A stretch of DNA of 64,000 nt, taken from positions 1-64,000 of the forward strand of contig NZ_FUXM01000007.1 in NCBI RefSeq assembly GCF_900167165.1, in the 5' to 3' direction. Source of the DNA: Carboxydocella sporoproducens DSM 16521. Lineage in GTDB: Bacteria > Bacillota > GCA-003054495 > Carboxydocellales > Carboxydocellaceae. The position numbers and the translations under genes are program-made. The notes beneath the pieces are model-generated. The model had not been told where the DNA came from and did not search any database. It worked only from the letters and a program-made list of their open reading frames with translations. Shown in pieces: positions 34,568-43,056 of the stretch (positions within the stretch are counted from its first letter, which is position 1; each line of letters begins with the position of its first letter).

Positions 34568-34596
34568 ATATTATAATTAAACAGAAGCAGGGTCAA
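34568..34596 (-). promoter_or_regulatory. Promoter of the QueG-like operon
   Basis: On the reverse strand TTGACC (34591-34596) and TAATAT (34568-34573) are 17 bases apart, in the short divergent gap with the MazF-like gene. Confidence 0.55.
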
Positions 34597-34627
34597 TTTT
34601 ATTTGCCCGGAAAGGGGACAATAATTT

Positions 34628-34996
34628 ATGAATGGACTGGAGATCAAAAGAGGAGATATCGTGCTGGCCCGGTATTTTTTTAACGACCGGGAGCGGACAG
34701 GGCCGGTACTGGTGATTCAGAATAACTGGGGCAACCGGGTCAGCCCGCTGGTAATTGTGGCTCCCATTGTACCCTGTAAACCGGGGGATTGTCTGGATGA
34801 TCCCCTGCAAGTACCACTGGGGGCAGAGAATGCGGCAGAAACGGGTTTGAAAAACAGTTCGGTCTTGCTTAACGTTATTCTCACCATCGAACGCAAGCGT
34901 TTACTGGAGATAATCGGGAGACTGCCCGGGCGGCTGGTGCCCAAAATCGAGGCAGGTCTGAAATTTTCCCTGGGCCTGGAGCAAGGAGGAAACTGA
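34628..34996 (+). CDS. PemK/MazF-family protein without visible antitoxin
   Basis: This 122-residue SH3-like barrel protein has MazF features: KRGDIVLARYFF, GPVLVIQNNWGN, PLVIVAPI and LLNVILTIERKRL. MazF enzymes cleave mRNA or tRNA, but no antitoxin gene lies upstream; the 93-base gap holds only promoters. It shares the TGATG stop/start with nadK, so it is expressed as the first gene of a housekeeping operon. It may be domesticated or inactive. Confidence 0.75.
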   Translation: MNGLEIKRGDIVLARYFFNDRERTGPVLVIQNNWGNRVSPLVIVAPIVPCKPGDCLDDPLQVPLGAENAAETGLKNSSVLLNVILTIERKRLLEIIGRLPGRLVPKIEAGLKFSLGLEQGGN

Positions 34997-35805
34997 TGAA
35001 AAACAAAACCGTTGGTTTAATTATTAACCAACAAAAAATGGGAGCAGTGGAAACAGGAAACTATCTCCGCACTCGTCTCAAGGAGCTGGGCTGGCAAATC
35101 GACCAGGAGGAGGCCGATTTTGTCCTGGTGTTAGGAGGGGATGGTACCCTCCTGCAGGCCGCAAGGGACCTGGCACCCCGGGGTATCCCTGTTCTTGGTA
35201 TCAATTTCGGCCAGCTCGGTTTTTTAACGGAAATCGAGGTACATGACCTGGACTGGGCCCTGGAGCGGCTGGCAGCGGCTGCCTACCGGATCGAGGAAAG
35301 GATGATGCTGGAGGCCCGGGTACAGCGACAGGGAAGGCTGCTGGAAACCGCTATTGCCTTAAATGACGTGGTAGTGACCAAGGGGGCTTTTGCCCGCCTG
35401 CTGCCACTGGATATTTTCGTCAACCGGGAACATGTCTCCACCATACCCGCTGATGGGATTATCGTGGCTTCTCCTACTGGTTCTACTGCCTATTCCCTGT
35501 CCGCAGGCGGGGCCATTGTCCCACCCCATCTGGAAGTGCTGCTGATTACCCCGATCTGTCCTCATTCTCTTACTTCCCGGCCCATGGTAGTGGGGCCTGA
35601 AGCCGAAGTCATGATCAGAGTGGGTCATTATGAGGGACAGGCTATGTTGACCGTGGATGGACAGCATGGAGTAGTGCTGGAACCGGATGATTTGATCTGT
35701 GTGCAACGGGCTGGGGTAAGAGCGCGGTTTATCAAGTTAACGGACCGCACTTTCTTCCAGGTCTTGCGCCAGAAACTGAAAGCGGGTGACCGGTGCAATG
35801 TCTAG
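34996..35805 (+). CDS. nadK: NAD kinase
   Basis: This 269-residue enzyme phosphorylates NAD to NADP. It shows LGGDGTLLQAAR (about 47-58), the NDVVV segment, and SPTGSTAYSLSAGGAIV. GGAGGAAAC precedes the start and the stop/start TGATG couples it to the preceding MazF-like gene. In many Clostridia nadK precedes argR and recN, as here. Confidence 0.96.
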   Translation: MKNKTVGLIINQQKMGAVETGNYLRTRLKELGWQIDQEEADFVLVLGGDGTLLQAARDLAPRGIPVLGINFGQLGFLTEIEVHDLDWALERLAAAAYRIEERMMLEARVQRQGRLLETAIALNDVVVTKGAFARLLPLDIFVNREHVSTIPADGIIVASPTGSTAYSLSAGGAIVPPHLEVLLITPICPHSLTSRPMVVGPEAEVMIRVGHYEGQAMLTVDGQHGVVLEPDDLICVQRAGVRARFIKLTDRTFFQVLRQKLKAGDRCNV

Positions 35806-36364
35806 TCCATTGGCAGGAGCGGTGGCTCTCAGCCACTTCTGGTTGGCTCAGGTAGTACGGCCAGGCGACCGGGCGGTGGACGCGACCTGTGGCAATGGCC
35901 ATGATACGCAGTATCTGGCTGAACTGGTGGGGGAAAACGGCAAGGTCTGGGCCTTTGATGTTCAGGAGACAGCTATTAGCAATACCAAAGAGCGGCTAGA
36001 GGCAGCCGGACTGGCTGCCCGGGTAGAACTGATTCTGGATGGGCACCAGCATCTTAAGCGGTATGTTTCAGAGCCGGTCAAGGCAGTGGTTTTTAATCTG
36101 GGTTATTTGCCAGGCAGTGACAAAAGGGTGATTACCCTGGCCGAGACCACCCTTAACGCCCTGCAACAGGCAGTGGAACTGCTTTTACCGGGAGGAATAA
36201 TTGCCATTGCTATCTATACAGGTCACGCTGGCGGTGAGGAGGAAGCCCGGGAGGTGGAGAGCTGGGCAGCGGCTTTACCCAGATGTTATAATGTTTGGTC
36301 ACAGCGGCTGTTGAACCGCTCTCAGACAGCGCCCTATTTATTACTGGTGGAAAAAGGAGGATAA
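35798..36364 (+). CDS. mnmM: tRNA U34 methyltransferase MnmM/YtqB family
   Basis: This 188-residue class I SAM methyltransferase has the motif AVDATCGNGHDTQYLAEL and the catalytic-region NLGYLPGSDKRV, close to Bacillus YtqB (MnmM), which methylates aminomethyl-uridine at the tRNA wobble base. It overlaps the nadK end by 8 bases (ATG 35798; an in-frame GTG at 35786 is possible). Confidence 0.85.
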   Translation: MSSPLAGAVALSHFWLAQVVRPGDRAVDATCGNGHDTQYLAELVGENGKVWAFDVQETAISNTKERLEAAGLAARVELILDGHQHLKRYVSEPVKAVVFNLGYLPGSDKRVITLAETTLNALQQAVELLLPGGIIAIAIYTGHAGGEEEAREVESWAAALPRCYNVWSQRLLNRSQTAPYLLLVEKGG

Positions 36365-36370
36365 TTGGCG

Positions 36371-36826
36371 ATGAAGGCAATGCGCCAGCGCCTGATTTTA
36401 GATATCATTGAGGAGAAAGTTATTGAAACCCAGGAGGAACTAGCGGAGGAATTGCGGGCCCGTGGCATTGAAGTAACTCAGGCCACTGTGTCCCGGGATA
36501 TCAAGGAATTGCGCCTGGTCAAGATCCCCACCGGAGATGGGACCTATCGCTATGGTTTGCCCCGGGATTCGGTAATTGAGCACAGTGAAGAGCGAATGCG
36601 CCGTATTTTTCTTGATTCCGTAGCTCATATAGACCACTGTGATAACCTGATTGTCATCAAAACCTTGCCGGGAACCGCCCAGGCGGTGGCCTCCACCATT
36701 GATGGGGCTCAGTGGGAGGAAATCATGGGGACGGTAGCCGGTGATGATACTATTCTGGTTATTGTTAAACCCAAAGAGGCAACTGAACAGGTGGTAACCC
36801 GTTTTAAAGAGATGATGCTGGGATAG
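36371..36826 (+). CDS. argR: Arginine repressor ArgR/AhrC
   Basis: This 151-residue regulator has an N-terminal winged helix (RQRLILDIIEEKVIETQEELAEELRARG, VTQATVSRDIKELRLVK) and a C-terminal arginine-binding hexamerisation domain with GTAQAVASTIDGAQW and GTVAGDDTILVI. It senses arginine. ATG 36371 follows AAAGGAGG by ten bases. The argR-recN order is conserved. Confidence 0.95.
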   Translation: MKAMRQRLILDIIEEKVIETQEELAEELRARGIEVTQATVSRDIKELRLVKIPTGDGTYRYGLPRDSVIEHSEERMRRIFLDSVAHIDHCDNLIVIKTLPGTAQAVASTIDGAQWEEIMGTVAGDDTILVIVKPKEATEQVVTRFKEMMLG

Positions 36827-36834
36827 GGGGTGCG

Positions 36835-38496
36835 ATGATGCTCCTCACCTTGTGTATCGAAAATTTTGCCCTGATTGAGAGGCTGGAACTGGAGCTGGCA
36901 GAAGGCTTCACTGTTTTTACCGGGGAGACCGGGGCTGGTAAGTCCATTATCATGGATGCCCTTGCCCTTTTGACCGGGGCTAGAGGGGCTACTGAATTTA
37001 TCCGCCATGGGGCCCAGGAAACCAGAGTAAGCGGGGTTTTTTTGCCAGCTGACCGGGAAGGCTGGGTGGTAAAACTGCAGCAACAGGGGATTGAACCGGA
37101 GGAAGACGGCACTATTTTTCTGGAGAGGGTATTGAACCTGAATGGCCGCAGCCAGTGCCGCATTAATGGCCGTTTATTGCCTTTGAACCAGTATCGGGAG
37201 CTGATAGGTGGCCTGGCCGAGATTCATGCTCAGCACCAGCAGCAGTTTTTGCTCAGACCGGAACGGCACTTAGAACTGCTGGACCGTTATGCCGGGCGGG
37301 ACCATTGCCAGCAGGTCAGGCAGCTTGCCCAATTGGCCCGGCGTTATCGCCAGCTGCTGGCAACAAAGGAGGAACTGCAGGCCAGCGGCCGGCAGCGCTG
37401 GCGGGAAATAGATTTACTCCGTTACCAGCTGCAGGAAATCGATAAGGCCCAGTTACAACCCGGGGAAGAGGAAGAACTGCTGGAAAGGGTACAATTACTG
37501 GGTCAGGCGGAGAGGTTGGCCCAGTCCTGTGGCAGGGCCTATGAACTGCTGGCGGCAGGAAGTGGCCGTCAGCCGGCTGCTTTGGACCTGCTGGCCCAGG
37601 TGATGGAGGAAGTGAAACAGCTGGCTCGCCTGCATCAGGGAGCAACTCCGCTGGCTACTGAGGTGGAGGAGTGCTATTATCGCCTGGAAGAGCTGGCCCG
37701 GGAGCTGAGCCGTTATCAGGAAAAAATCGAGTTTGACCCGGAAGGGCTGGAACTGGCTCAGGAGCGACTGGATTTGATTAAACAGCTCTGTAAGAAATAT
37801 GGCAGTACGGTGACGGATGTGCTGGCTTACCGGGAACAGATCAAACTGGAGCTGAACAAACTGGAACAGGCGGAAGAGAATCTGGAGGAAATCCAGCTAC
37901 AACTGGAACAGCTGGAACAAGAGGGGAAAGAGCTGGCAGAGGTGGTCAATGGGCAAAGAAGACAGGCCGCTATTCTCCTGGCCAGAGCGATTGAAAATCA
38001 ATTAGCGGATCTGGCCATGGCCGGTTCCCGTTTCTCTGTCCAGCTGTCTCCAACGGAACACTGGAGCCAGAACGGTGGCAGCGATGCGGAATTTTTCCTC
38101 AGCCCCAACCCGGGAGAACCTCTGAAGCCCCTGGCCAAAATCGCTTCTGGTGGGGAATTATCCCGGATTTTACTGGCTTTACGCACTGTTTTGCTAACTG
38201 AGGAACCGGGAATCACCCTGGTTTTTGATGAAGTGGATGCTGGCTTGAGCGGGGCAGCAGCCCGCAAGGTAGGAGAAAAGCTGGCCCAGCTGGGCCAGCA
38301 GTATCAGGTCCTGAGCATCACCCACTCTCCGGCGGTAGCAGGTCTGGCTGATCAACATTTCTACATTTATAAAGAAGTAGTTGGGGAAAGAACTTTTACC
38401 CGGGTCAAAACTCTGGCAGCGGAGGAAAGGCTGACAGAACTGGCCCGCATGGTAGGTGGCGAACATACGGGAGAACTTCTGAAAGCGCAGGGCTAA
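36835..38496 (+). CDS. recN: DNA repair protein RecN
   Basis: This 553-residue SMC-like ATPase has Walker A GETGAGKSIIMDAL (about 31-44), a long central coiled coil (about 150-370), the signature KIASGGELSRILLAL, and Walker B TLVFDEVDAGLSG. RecN gathers DNA ends at double-strand breaks. It begins 8 bases after argR and ends in a terminator that overlaps its stop. Confidence 0.96.
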   Translation: MMLLTLCIENFALIERLELELAEGFTVFTGETGAGKSIIMDALALLTGARGATEFIRHGAQETRVSGVFLPADREGWVVKLQQQGIEPEEDGTIFLERVLNLNGRSQCRINGRLLPLNQYRELIGGLAEIHAQHQQQFLLRPERHLELLDRYAGRDHCQQVRQLAQLARRYRQLLATKEELQASGRQRWREIDLLRYQLQEIDKAQLQPGEEEELLERVQLLGQAERLAQSCGRAYELLAAGSGRQPAALDLLAQVMEEVKQLARLHQGATPLATEVEECYYRLEELARELSRYQEKIEFDPEGLELAQERLDLIKQLCKKYGSTVTDVLAYREQIKLELNKLEQAEENLEEIQLQLEQLEQEGKELAEVVNGQRRQAAILLARAIENQLADLAMAGSRFSVQLSPTEHWSQNGGSDAEFFLSPNPGEPLKPLAKIASGGELSRILLALRTVLLTEEPGITLVFDEVDAGLSGAAARKVGEKLAQLGQQYQVLSITHSPAVAGLADQHFYIYKEVVGERTFTRVKTLAAEERLTELARMVGGEHTGELLKAQG

Positions 38497-38510
38497 GGCT
38501 CTGCGCTTTT
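38482..38510 (+). terminator. Intrinsic terminator of recN
   Basis: AAAGCGCAG (38482-38490) pairs with CTGCGCTTT (38501-38509) across a short inner stem that contains the recN stop, ending in TTTT. Confidence 0.85.
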
Positions 38511-38540
38511 GCATATTTAAGTCCCTGAGCAGGCAAACTA
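38511..38540 (+). promoter_or_regulatory. SigG-type promoter of sleB-ypeB
   Basis: GCATA (38511-38515), an 18-base spacer and CAAACTA (38534-38540) fit the forespore SigG pattern (GNATR-N18-CATNHTA) with one mismatch. It lies between the recN terminator and sleB, a SigG target in Bacillus. The spoIVB promoter has the same spacing and the same deviation. Confidence 0.6.
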
Positions 38541-38567
38541 TGGTCGGAAAAGAATTGGCGGGAAAGG

Positions 38568-39281
38568 ATGAAAAAAATGGAACGCAAAACCCTGCTAGGG
38601 ATGCTGATGATCTTCCTCTTACTTCTGGGCTGGGGCTGGCACTGGGCAGAACAAAGTTTGCCAGCCATCTCCCGCACTCTGTTCTGGGGGAGCTCCGGGG
38701 CAGATGTAAGGTCTGTTCAAGCCAAACTCAAGGCCTGGGGGTATTACACGGGGCCAATTGACGGGATCTACGGGTCATCGACCTGGACGGCGGTGAGAAA
38801 ATTCCAGCGGGCTAATGGATTGACTCCTGATGGAGTAGTCGGGCCTGCCACTCTGAAAGCTATGGGCCTCTGGACTTCTCCAGCCAGGGCAGTGCGGACC
38901 ACCACAACAATCAGCCGGGGGCTGATGCGGCGCAATGACCTGACTTTACTGGCTCGCCTGGTACAGGCTGAAGCTGGTGGGGAACCCTATGAAGGACAGG
39001 TAGCTGTAGCGGCAGTGGTTTTAAACCGGGTGGCCAGCCCCCTGTTTCCCAACACTATAGCTGATGTGATTTTTCAGCCTCTGGCCTTTGAGAGTGTGTC
39101 CAATGGACTGATTAATAGGCCGCCTTCAGCTACAGCCCTGCAGGCAGCCCGGGATGCCTTGAATGGCTATGATCCTACCCAGGGAGCTCTCTTCTTCTGG
39201 AATCCCAGTAAACCGGTAAGCAGCTGGATCTGGTCCCGTCCGATTATTCGCCGGATTGGAGACCATGTGTTTGCGCGCTGA
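38568..39281 (+). CDS. sleB: Spore cortex-lytic enzyme SleB
   Basis: This 237-residue enzyme has an N-terminal membrane or signal segment (about 9-28), a peptidoglycan-binding domain (about 42-100: DVRSVQAKLKAWGYYTG, VRKFQRANGLTPDGVVGP) and a SleB/Hydrolase_2 catalytic domain (LLARLVQAEAGGEPYEGQ, with the likely catalytic Glu). It degrades spore cortex during germination. ATG 38577 is an alternative start with a better spaced AAGGATG. ypeB follows 14 bases later. Confidence 0.93.
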   Translation: MKKMERKTLLGMLMIFLLLLGWGWHWAEQSLPAISRTLFWGSSGADVRSVQAKLKAWGYYTGPIDGIYGSSTWTAVRKFQRANGLTPDGVVGPATLKAMGLWTSPARAVRTTTTISRGLMRRNDLTLLARLVQAEAGGEPYEGQVAVAAVVLNRVASPLFPNTIADVIFQPLAFESVSNGLINRPPSATALQAARDALNGYDPTQGALFFWNPSKPVSSWIWSRPIIRRIGDHVFAR

Positions 39282-39295
39282 GAGGAGATGATGGT

Positions 39296-40651
39296 ATGCG
39301 TGGACAGAGAATAGCGATTTTTTTGCTCAGTTTGGGCTTACTAGGAGTAGGCTGGTGGGGCTGGCAGCAAAAAATGATGAAAGAGGATCTGGAAAAACTG
39401 TTAAGTAATCACTATCAGCGTTCCTTTTATAATTTAGCCGACCATGTAGGCAATGCCGAGATGCTACTGGGCAAAAGCCTGGTGGCAATGGATCCTAAGG
39501 CCAATGCGGCTATACTGGCTGACCTCTGGTATGAGGCGATCACTGCCCAGGAAAATCTGGGTCAGCTGCCATTGAGCAATTCCACCACAGTTAAAACAGC
39601 CAAATTTCTAAACCAGCTAGGGGATTATGCCTATTTTCTCAATAAACGCAATGCTGAAGGCAAGTTACCGGGGAAGAAGGAAAGAGAGCAGCTGCAAAAA
39701 CTCTATCGCCAGGCCCAGAAGCTGAATGCCGAATTGCAGGTGGCAGTCCAGGATGTGCAGGATGGGCGGGTTTATCTGGCCGAGGTGCGCCGGGAAAGCG
39801 GCAGTACCCTGGGGCGTCAGGCCCGTAAACCGCAGCCGCTGGATATGAAGCCAGTTGCCAAGGCAATGCAGGATACACCTGCATTAATCTACGATGGGCC
39901 TTTTTCCGAACATTTAGAACGGGCCTTGCCGCGGGGCTTAAGCGGGGAAAATATCACCCTGGCCCGCGCTATGGATATTGCTCGCAGTTTTATTGATGGT
40001 CAGGGCAAGGTCTGGGAAGTGCGGACTAAAGGGGATGTCAGGGGGAAAATCCCCGCCTTCAGTCTAGAACTGGTGCCGGCCGGGAAAACCTCAGAAGAAC
40101 GGATAATTATGGACATTAGCAAAAAAGGCGGTAAAGTTATCTGGATGCTACACCGGCGCAAATTGGCTGAACCCGTACTCTCGGCTGAGGAGGCGGAAAA
40201 ACGGGCAGTAGCTTTTGCCCGCTTGCGGGGTTATGATAACCTGGCACCCACTTATGTTTTACGGGAAGACGGAATTGCCACGGTGGCCCTGGTGGCGGTT
40301 CAGGACGGGGTGTTGCTTTATCCTGATCTGGTAAAGATCAAGGTAGCCCTGGACAATGGACAAATCCTCGGCTTTGAGGCTACTGGTTATCTGATGTCCC
40401 ATATTCAGCGCCAGTTGCCCCCTGTCCTGGTTAAACCGGAAGCTATCAAGAAAAAACTGCCTCCGGAGCTGAAAGTGGAACATATTAAGCTGGCTTTGAT
40501 TCCCACTCCCAGTCGCAATGAAATTCTCTGCTGGGAAGTGAAAGGCAAACTGGCAGGCGAATTGTATTATGAATATTTTAATGTAAAAAATGGTAGTGTC
40601 GAAAAGGTTTTAAAGGTGATTGAGACACAATTTGGTTCACTGACCATGTAA
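39296..40651 (+). CDS. ypeB: Germination protein YpeB
   Basis: This 451-residue protein has one N-terminal membrane segment (about 5-25), a helical region (about 30-200) and repeated PepSY-like domains in the C-terminal half (about 215-445, such as EEAEKRAVAFARLRGYDN). YpeB is needed for SleB assembly in the spore, so the pairing confirms both calls. It ends in a terminator hairpin. Confidence 0.94.
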   Translation: MRGQRIAIFLLSLGLLGVGWWGWQQKMMKEDLEKLLSNHYQRSFYNLADHVGNAEMLLGKSLVAMDPKANAAILADLWYEAITAQENLGQLPLSNSTTVKTAKFLNQLGDYAYFLNKRNAEGKLPGKKEREQLQKLYRQAQKLNAELQVAVQDVQDGRVYLAEVRRESGSTLGRQARKPQPLDMKPVAKAMQDTPALIYDGPFSEHLERALPRGLSGENITLARAMDIARSFIDGQGKVWEVRTKGDVRGKIPAFSLELVPAGKTSEERIIMDISKKGGKVIWMLHRRKLAEPVLSAEEAEKRAVAFARLRGYDNLAPTYVLREDGIATVALVAVQDGVLLYPDLVKIKVALDNGQILGFEATGYLMSHIQRQLPPVLVKPEAIKKKLPPELKVEHIKLALIPTPSRNEILCWEVKGKLAGELYYEYFNVKNGSVEKVLKVIETQFGSLTM

Positions 40652-40660
40652 AAATTTGCT

Positions 40661-40688
40661 GCAGGCTTTTTAGCCTGCATTTGTTTTT
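40661..40688 (+). terminator. Intrinsic terminator of sleB-ypeB
   Basis: GCAGGCT (40661-40667) and AGCCTGC (40672-40678) enclose TTTT and are followed by ATTTGTTTTT. Confidence 0.85.
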
Positions 40689-40710
40689 CTTTCCCTGTTT
40701 TAAAGCGGCA

Positions 40711-40740
40711 GTATAAGAAAATAAGGAACAGGACAAGTTA
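40711..40740 (+). promoter_or_regulatory. SigG/SigF-type promoter of spoIVB
   Basis: GTATA (40711-40715), an 18-base spacer and CAAGTTA (40734-40740) parallel the sleB promoter. The same region read as GTATA-N15-GGACAAGTTA also partly fits SigF. Bacillus spoIVB is made in the forespore under SigF and SigG. Confidence 0.55.
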
Positions 40741-40810
40741 TGATTAGCCGCAAAAATCGCTTAAAGGAGGTGTCATTTAAAGCAATCAGGTCATAAAGGA
40801 GGGAAATAGG

Positions 40811-42076
40811 GTGAGGAAAGGTATTTTGCTGGTTTTCCTGCTGATTTCCGCCTTCATTCAGGCTCCAGTCCATTATTTTTCCGCTTTGCCTACCGCCCAG
40901 CAAGCAGTGGTGGGAGAAAAACTTACCCTCGCCATCAACTGGCCTAAAACCTGGCAGCGCTTTTTGCAAATCGTTAATGTTAATTACTCACCGGCTATTT
41001 CCTTGCAACAGGGTCAACCGGTTGCCAGAGAACCGGGAGAAGCCGAACTGGCGGTAAAATTGTTTGGGTTTTTACCGTTGCATCGCTTTACTGTCAGGGT
41101 TCTGCCGGAGATGCATTTGATACCCGGGGGACAGTCTATCGGAGTATTATTAAAATCCAGGGGTGTAATGGTAGTAGGTTATGCACCTATTACCAGTGAG
41201 GGGGAAGAAAAAATATATCCGGGCCGGGATGCCGGGGTGTTAATTGGAGATACCATTCTGGCTATCAATGGGAAAAATATTAACAATGAGAAGGAAATGG
41301 CAGAGATAATTACACAAATTGGGCAAAAAGGAGAAAAAGCTATCCTTACTATTGAACGGCGCGGTACCCGGTTACAGGTGGCCGTAACTCCGCGTTTTTG
41401 TCCCGAAACCCAGAGTTATCGGATTGGTTTATACATTCGGGATAGTGCTTCTGGAGTTGGCACTCTTACTTTTATTGAACCCAAAAAAGCTTATTTTGGT
41501 GCCCTGGGTCATATAATAGCCGATAGTGATACCAGTGAACCCATTGACATCCGGGAAGGCAAGATTGTACGAGCAGTAGTACAGGCCATTCATAAAGGCA
41601 AAGAAGGATTTCCTGGAGAAAAATTGGGAGTTTTTGTGGACGATGGCAGCTGGTGGGGTGAAATTACCCATAACACTCAGGTGGGTATTTTTGGCAGGAT
41701 TTATGGCAAGTTTCCTGCCAGCCGGCCTCTGCCAGTAGTAAGCAATAACCAGGTAGAAACAGGACCGGCCCAAATTTTAACAGTTATAAATGGCGAAAAA
41801 GTAGAAGCCTTTACCATCAAAATAAAAAAATTGTTGCCCCCTGATCGACCGGATGGTAAGGGAATGGTGGTGGAAATTACCGATCCCAGGCTTTTAAAAG
41901 AAACAGGCGGAATCATTCAGGGTATGTCTGGTAGCCCCATAATCCAAAAAGGTCGAATTGTGGGAGCGGTTACTCATGTTTTAGTCAATAATCCCCGTCT
42001 GGGTTATGGATGTTATATCGAAAAAATGTTAGAAGAAGCGGGCCTTGTCGAAACCTGGAAAAAAGCCGCCAGTTAG
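40811..42076 (+). CDS. spoIVB: SpoIVB serine peptidase
   Basis: This 421-residue protein has an N-terminal membrane segment (about 3-24), a PDZ domain (about 110-200: GVLIGDTILAINGKNINNEKE) and an S55 peptidase domain with histidine in FGALGHIIADSDT and serine in GMSGSPIIQ. In Bacillus the forespore protease SpoIVB triggers pro-SigK processing. GGAGGGAAA precedes GTG 40811. It stands immediately upstream of spo0A, as in most endospore formers. Confidence 0.95.
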   Translation: MRKGILLVFLLISAFIQAPVHYFSALPTAQQAVVGEKLTLAINWPKTWQRFLQIVNVNYSPAISLQQGQPVAREPGEAELAVKLFGFLPLHRFTVRVLPEMHLIPGGQSIGVLLKSRGVMVVGYAPITSEGEEKIYPGRDAGVLIGDTILAINGKNINNEKEMAEIITQIGQKGEKAILTIERRGTRLQVAVTPRFCPETQSYRIGLYIRDSASGVGTLTFIEPKKAYFGALGHIIADSDTSEPIDIREGKIVRAVVQAIHKGKEGFPGEKLGVFVDDGSWWGEITHNTQVGIFGRIYGKFPASRPLPVVSNNQVETGPAQILTVINGEKVEAFTIKIKKLLPPDRPDGKGMVVEITDPRLLKETGGIIQGMSGSPIIQKGRIVGAVTHVLVNNPRLGYGCYIEKMLEEAGLVETWKKAAS

Positions 42077-42115
42077 GCGGTAAATTTTTTTGTAGAAATT
42101 GTTTATGCAATAAAA

Positions 42116-42142
42116 GCAGGAATAACCAGTCTAGCGTCGAAT
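42116..42142 (+). promoter_or_regulatory. SigH promoter of spo0A with overlapping 0A-like box
   Basis: GCAGGAATA (42116-42124), an 11-base spacer and GTCGAAT (42136-42142) fit the SigH consensus RNAGGAWWW-N11-RNNGAAT completely. CGTCGAA (42135-42141) matches six of seven positions of the Spo0A box and overlaps the -10. Bacillus spo0A is controlled by SigH and by Spo0A itself. Confidence 0.8.
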
Positions 42143-42193
42143 GGAATTATAGACAATAAAAAGAAAAAGAAGTGGTGTACAGGGGGCGAAAAG

Positions 42194-42967
42194 ATGATGT
42201 ACAAAGATGTGAAAATCCTCTTAGTTGATGATAACCGGGAATTTTGTGATATGTTGAGCAAACACCTGACCCGGGATGAGGATTTCATTCTGGTCGGAGT
42301 AGCTCATAATGGACTGGAAGCTCTGGAACTAATCCAATCGGAGCAACCAGATTTAATCATTCTGGATTTAATTATGCCTCATTTGGATGGGATTGGGGTA
42401 CTGGAAAGAATGCAGACCCTGGATCTGCCGAAGCGGCCTAAAATTTTAATGCTTACCGCTTTTGGTCAGGAAACCGTGACCCAGAAGGCAATGCAGCTGG
42501 GGGCAGATTATTACCTGTTGAAACCCTTTGATTTCAATGTTTTAAGCCATCGCATCAGGCAAATGGTGGACACCGGCTATACCATTCCTGCCTATACTCA
42601 TGTCGCCAAAACCAAAAACCTGGATGTGCTGGTGACCAACATCATCCATGAAATGGGAGTACCTGCCCATATCAAGGGATATCAATATTTACGGGAAGCT
42701 ATTTTGATGGTGGTGGACCATGTCCATTTGTTAGGAGCGATTACCAAGGAACTCTATCCTGCCATTGCTGAGAAATACAATACCACTCCTAGCCGGGTGG
42801 AAAGAGCCATTCGCCATGCTATTGAACTGGCCTGGGACCGGGGCAATGTGGAGATGATGAACAAGTTCTTCGGTTACACAGTTAATAATGAAAGGGGCAA
42901 ACCCACAAATAGTGAGTTTATCGCTATGATAGCCGATAAACTGCGTATAACTGCCAAAGTTAGCTAA
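42194..42967 (+). CDS. spo0A: Sporulation master regulator Spo0A
   Basis: This 257-residue response regulator has a receiver domain (1-125) with LLVDDN, the phosphorylated aspartate in [17 protein letters not shown] and YYLLKPF, then the unique Spo0A DNA-binding domain with [19 protein letters not shown] and [27 protein letters not shown]. When phosphorylated it commits cells to sporulation. AGGGGGCG precedes ATG 42194. Confidence 0.97.
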   Translation: MMYKDVKILLVDDNREFCDMLSKHLTRDEDFILVGVAHNGLEALELIQSEQPDLIILDLIMPHLDGIGVLERMQTLDLPKRPKILMLTAFGQETVTQKAMQLGADYYLLKPFDFNVLSHRIRQMVDTGYTIPAYTHVAKTKNLDVLVTNIIHEMGVPAHIKGYQYLREAILMVVDHVHLLGAITKELYPAIAEKYNTTPSRVERAIRHAIELAWDRGNVEMMNKFFGYTVNNERGKPTNSEFIAMIADKLRITAKVS

Positions 42968-42969
42968 GA

Positions 42970-42998
42970 CAGCGAGGCTTGCCCTCGCTGCTCTTTTT
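42970..42998 (+). terminator. Intrinsic terminator of spo0A
   Basis: CAGCGAGG (42970-42977) pairs with CTCGCTG (42984-42990), followed by CTCTTTTTT. Confidence 0.88.
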
Positions 42999-43007
42999 TG
43001 CAAGGAG

Positions 43008-43036
43008 TTGCATAGAGGTAGTAAATAGGGTAAAAT
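43008..43036 (+). promoter_or_regulatory. Promoter of the steA cluster
   Basis: TTGCAT (43008-43013) and TAAAAT (43031-43036) are spaced 17 bases apart, 20 bases before the steA start. Confidence 0.6.
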
Positions 43037-43056
43037 CTTTTTGAGGTGAAAAAACC

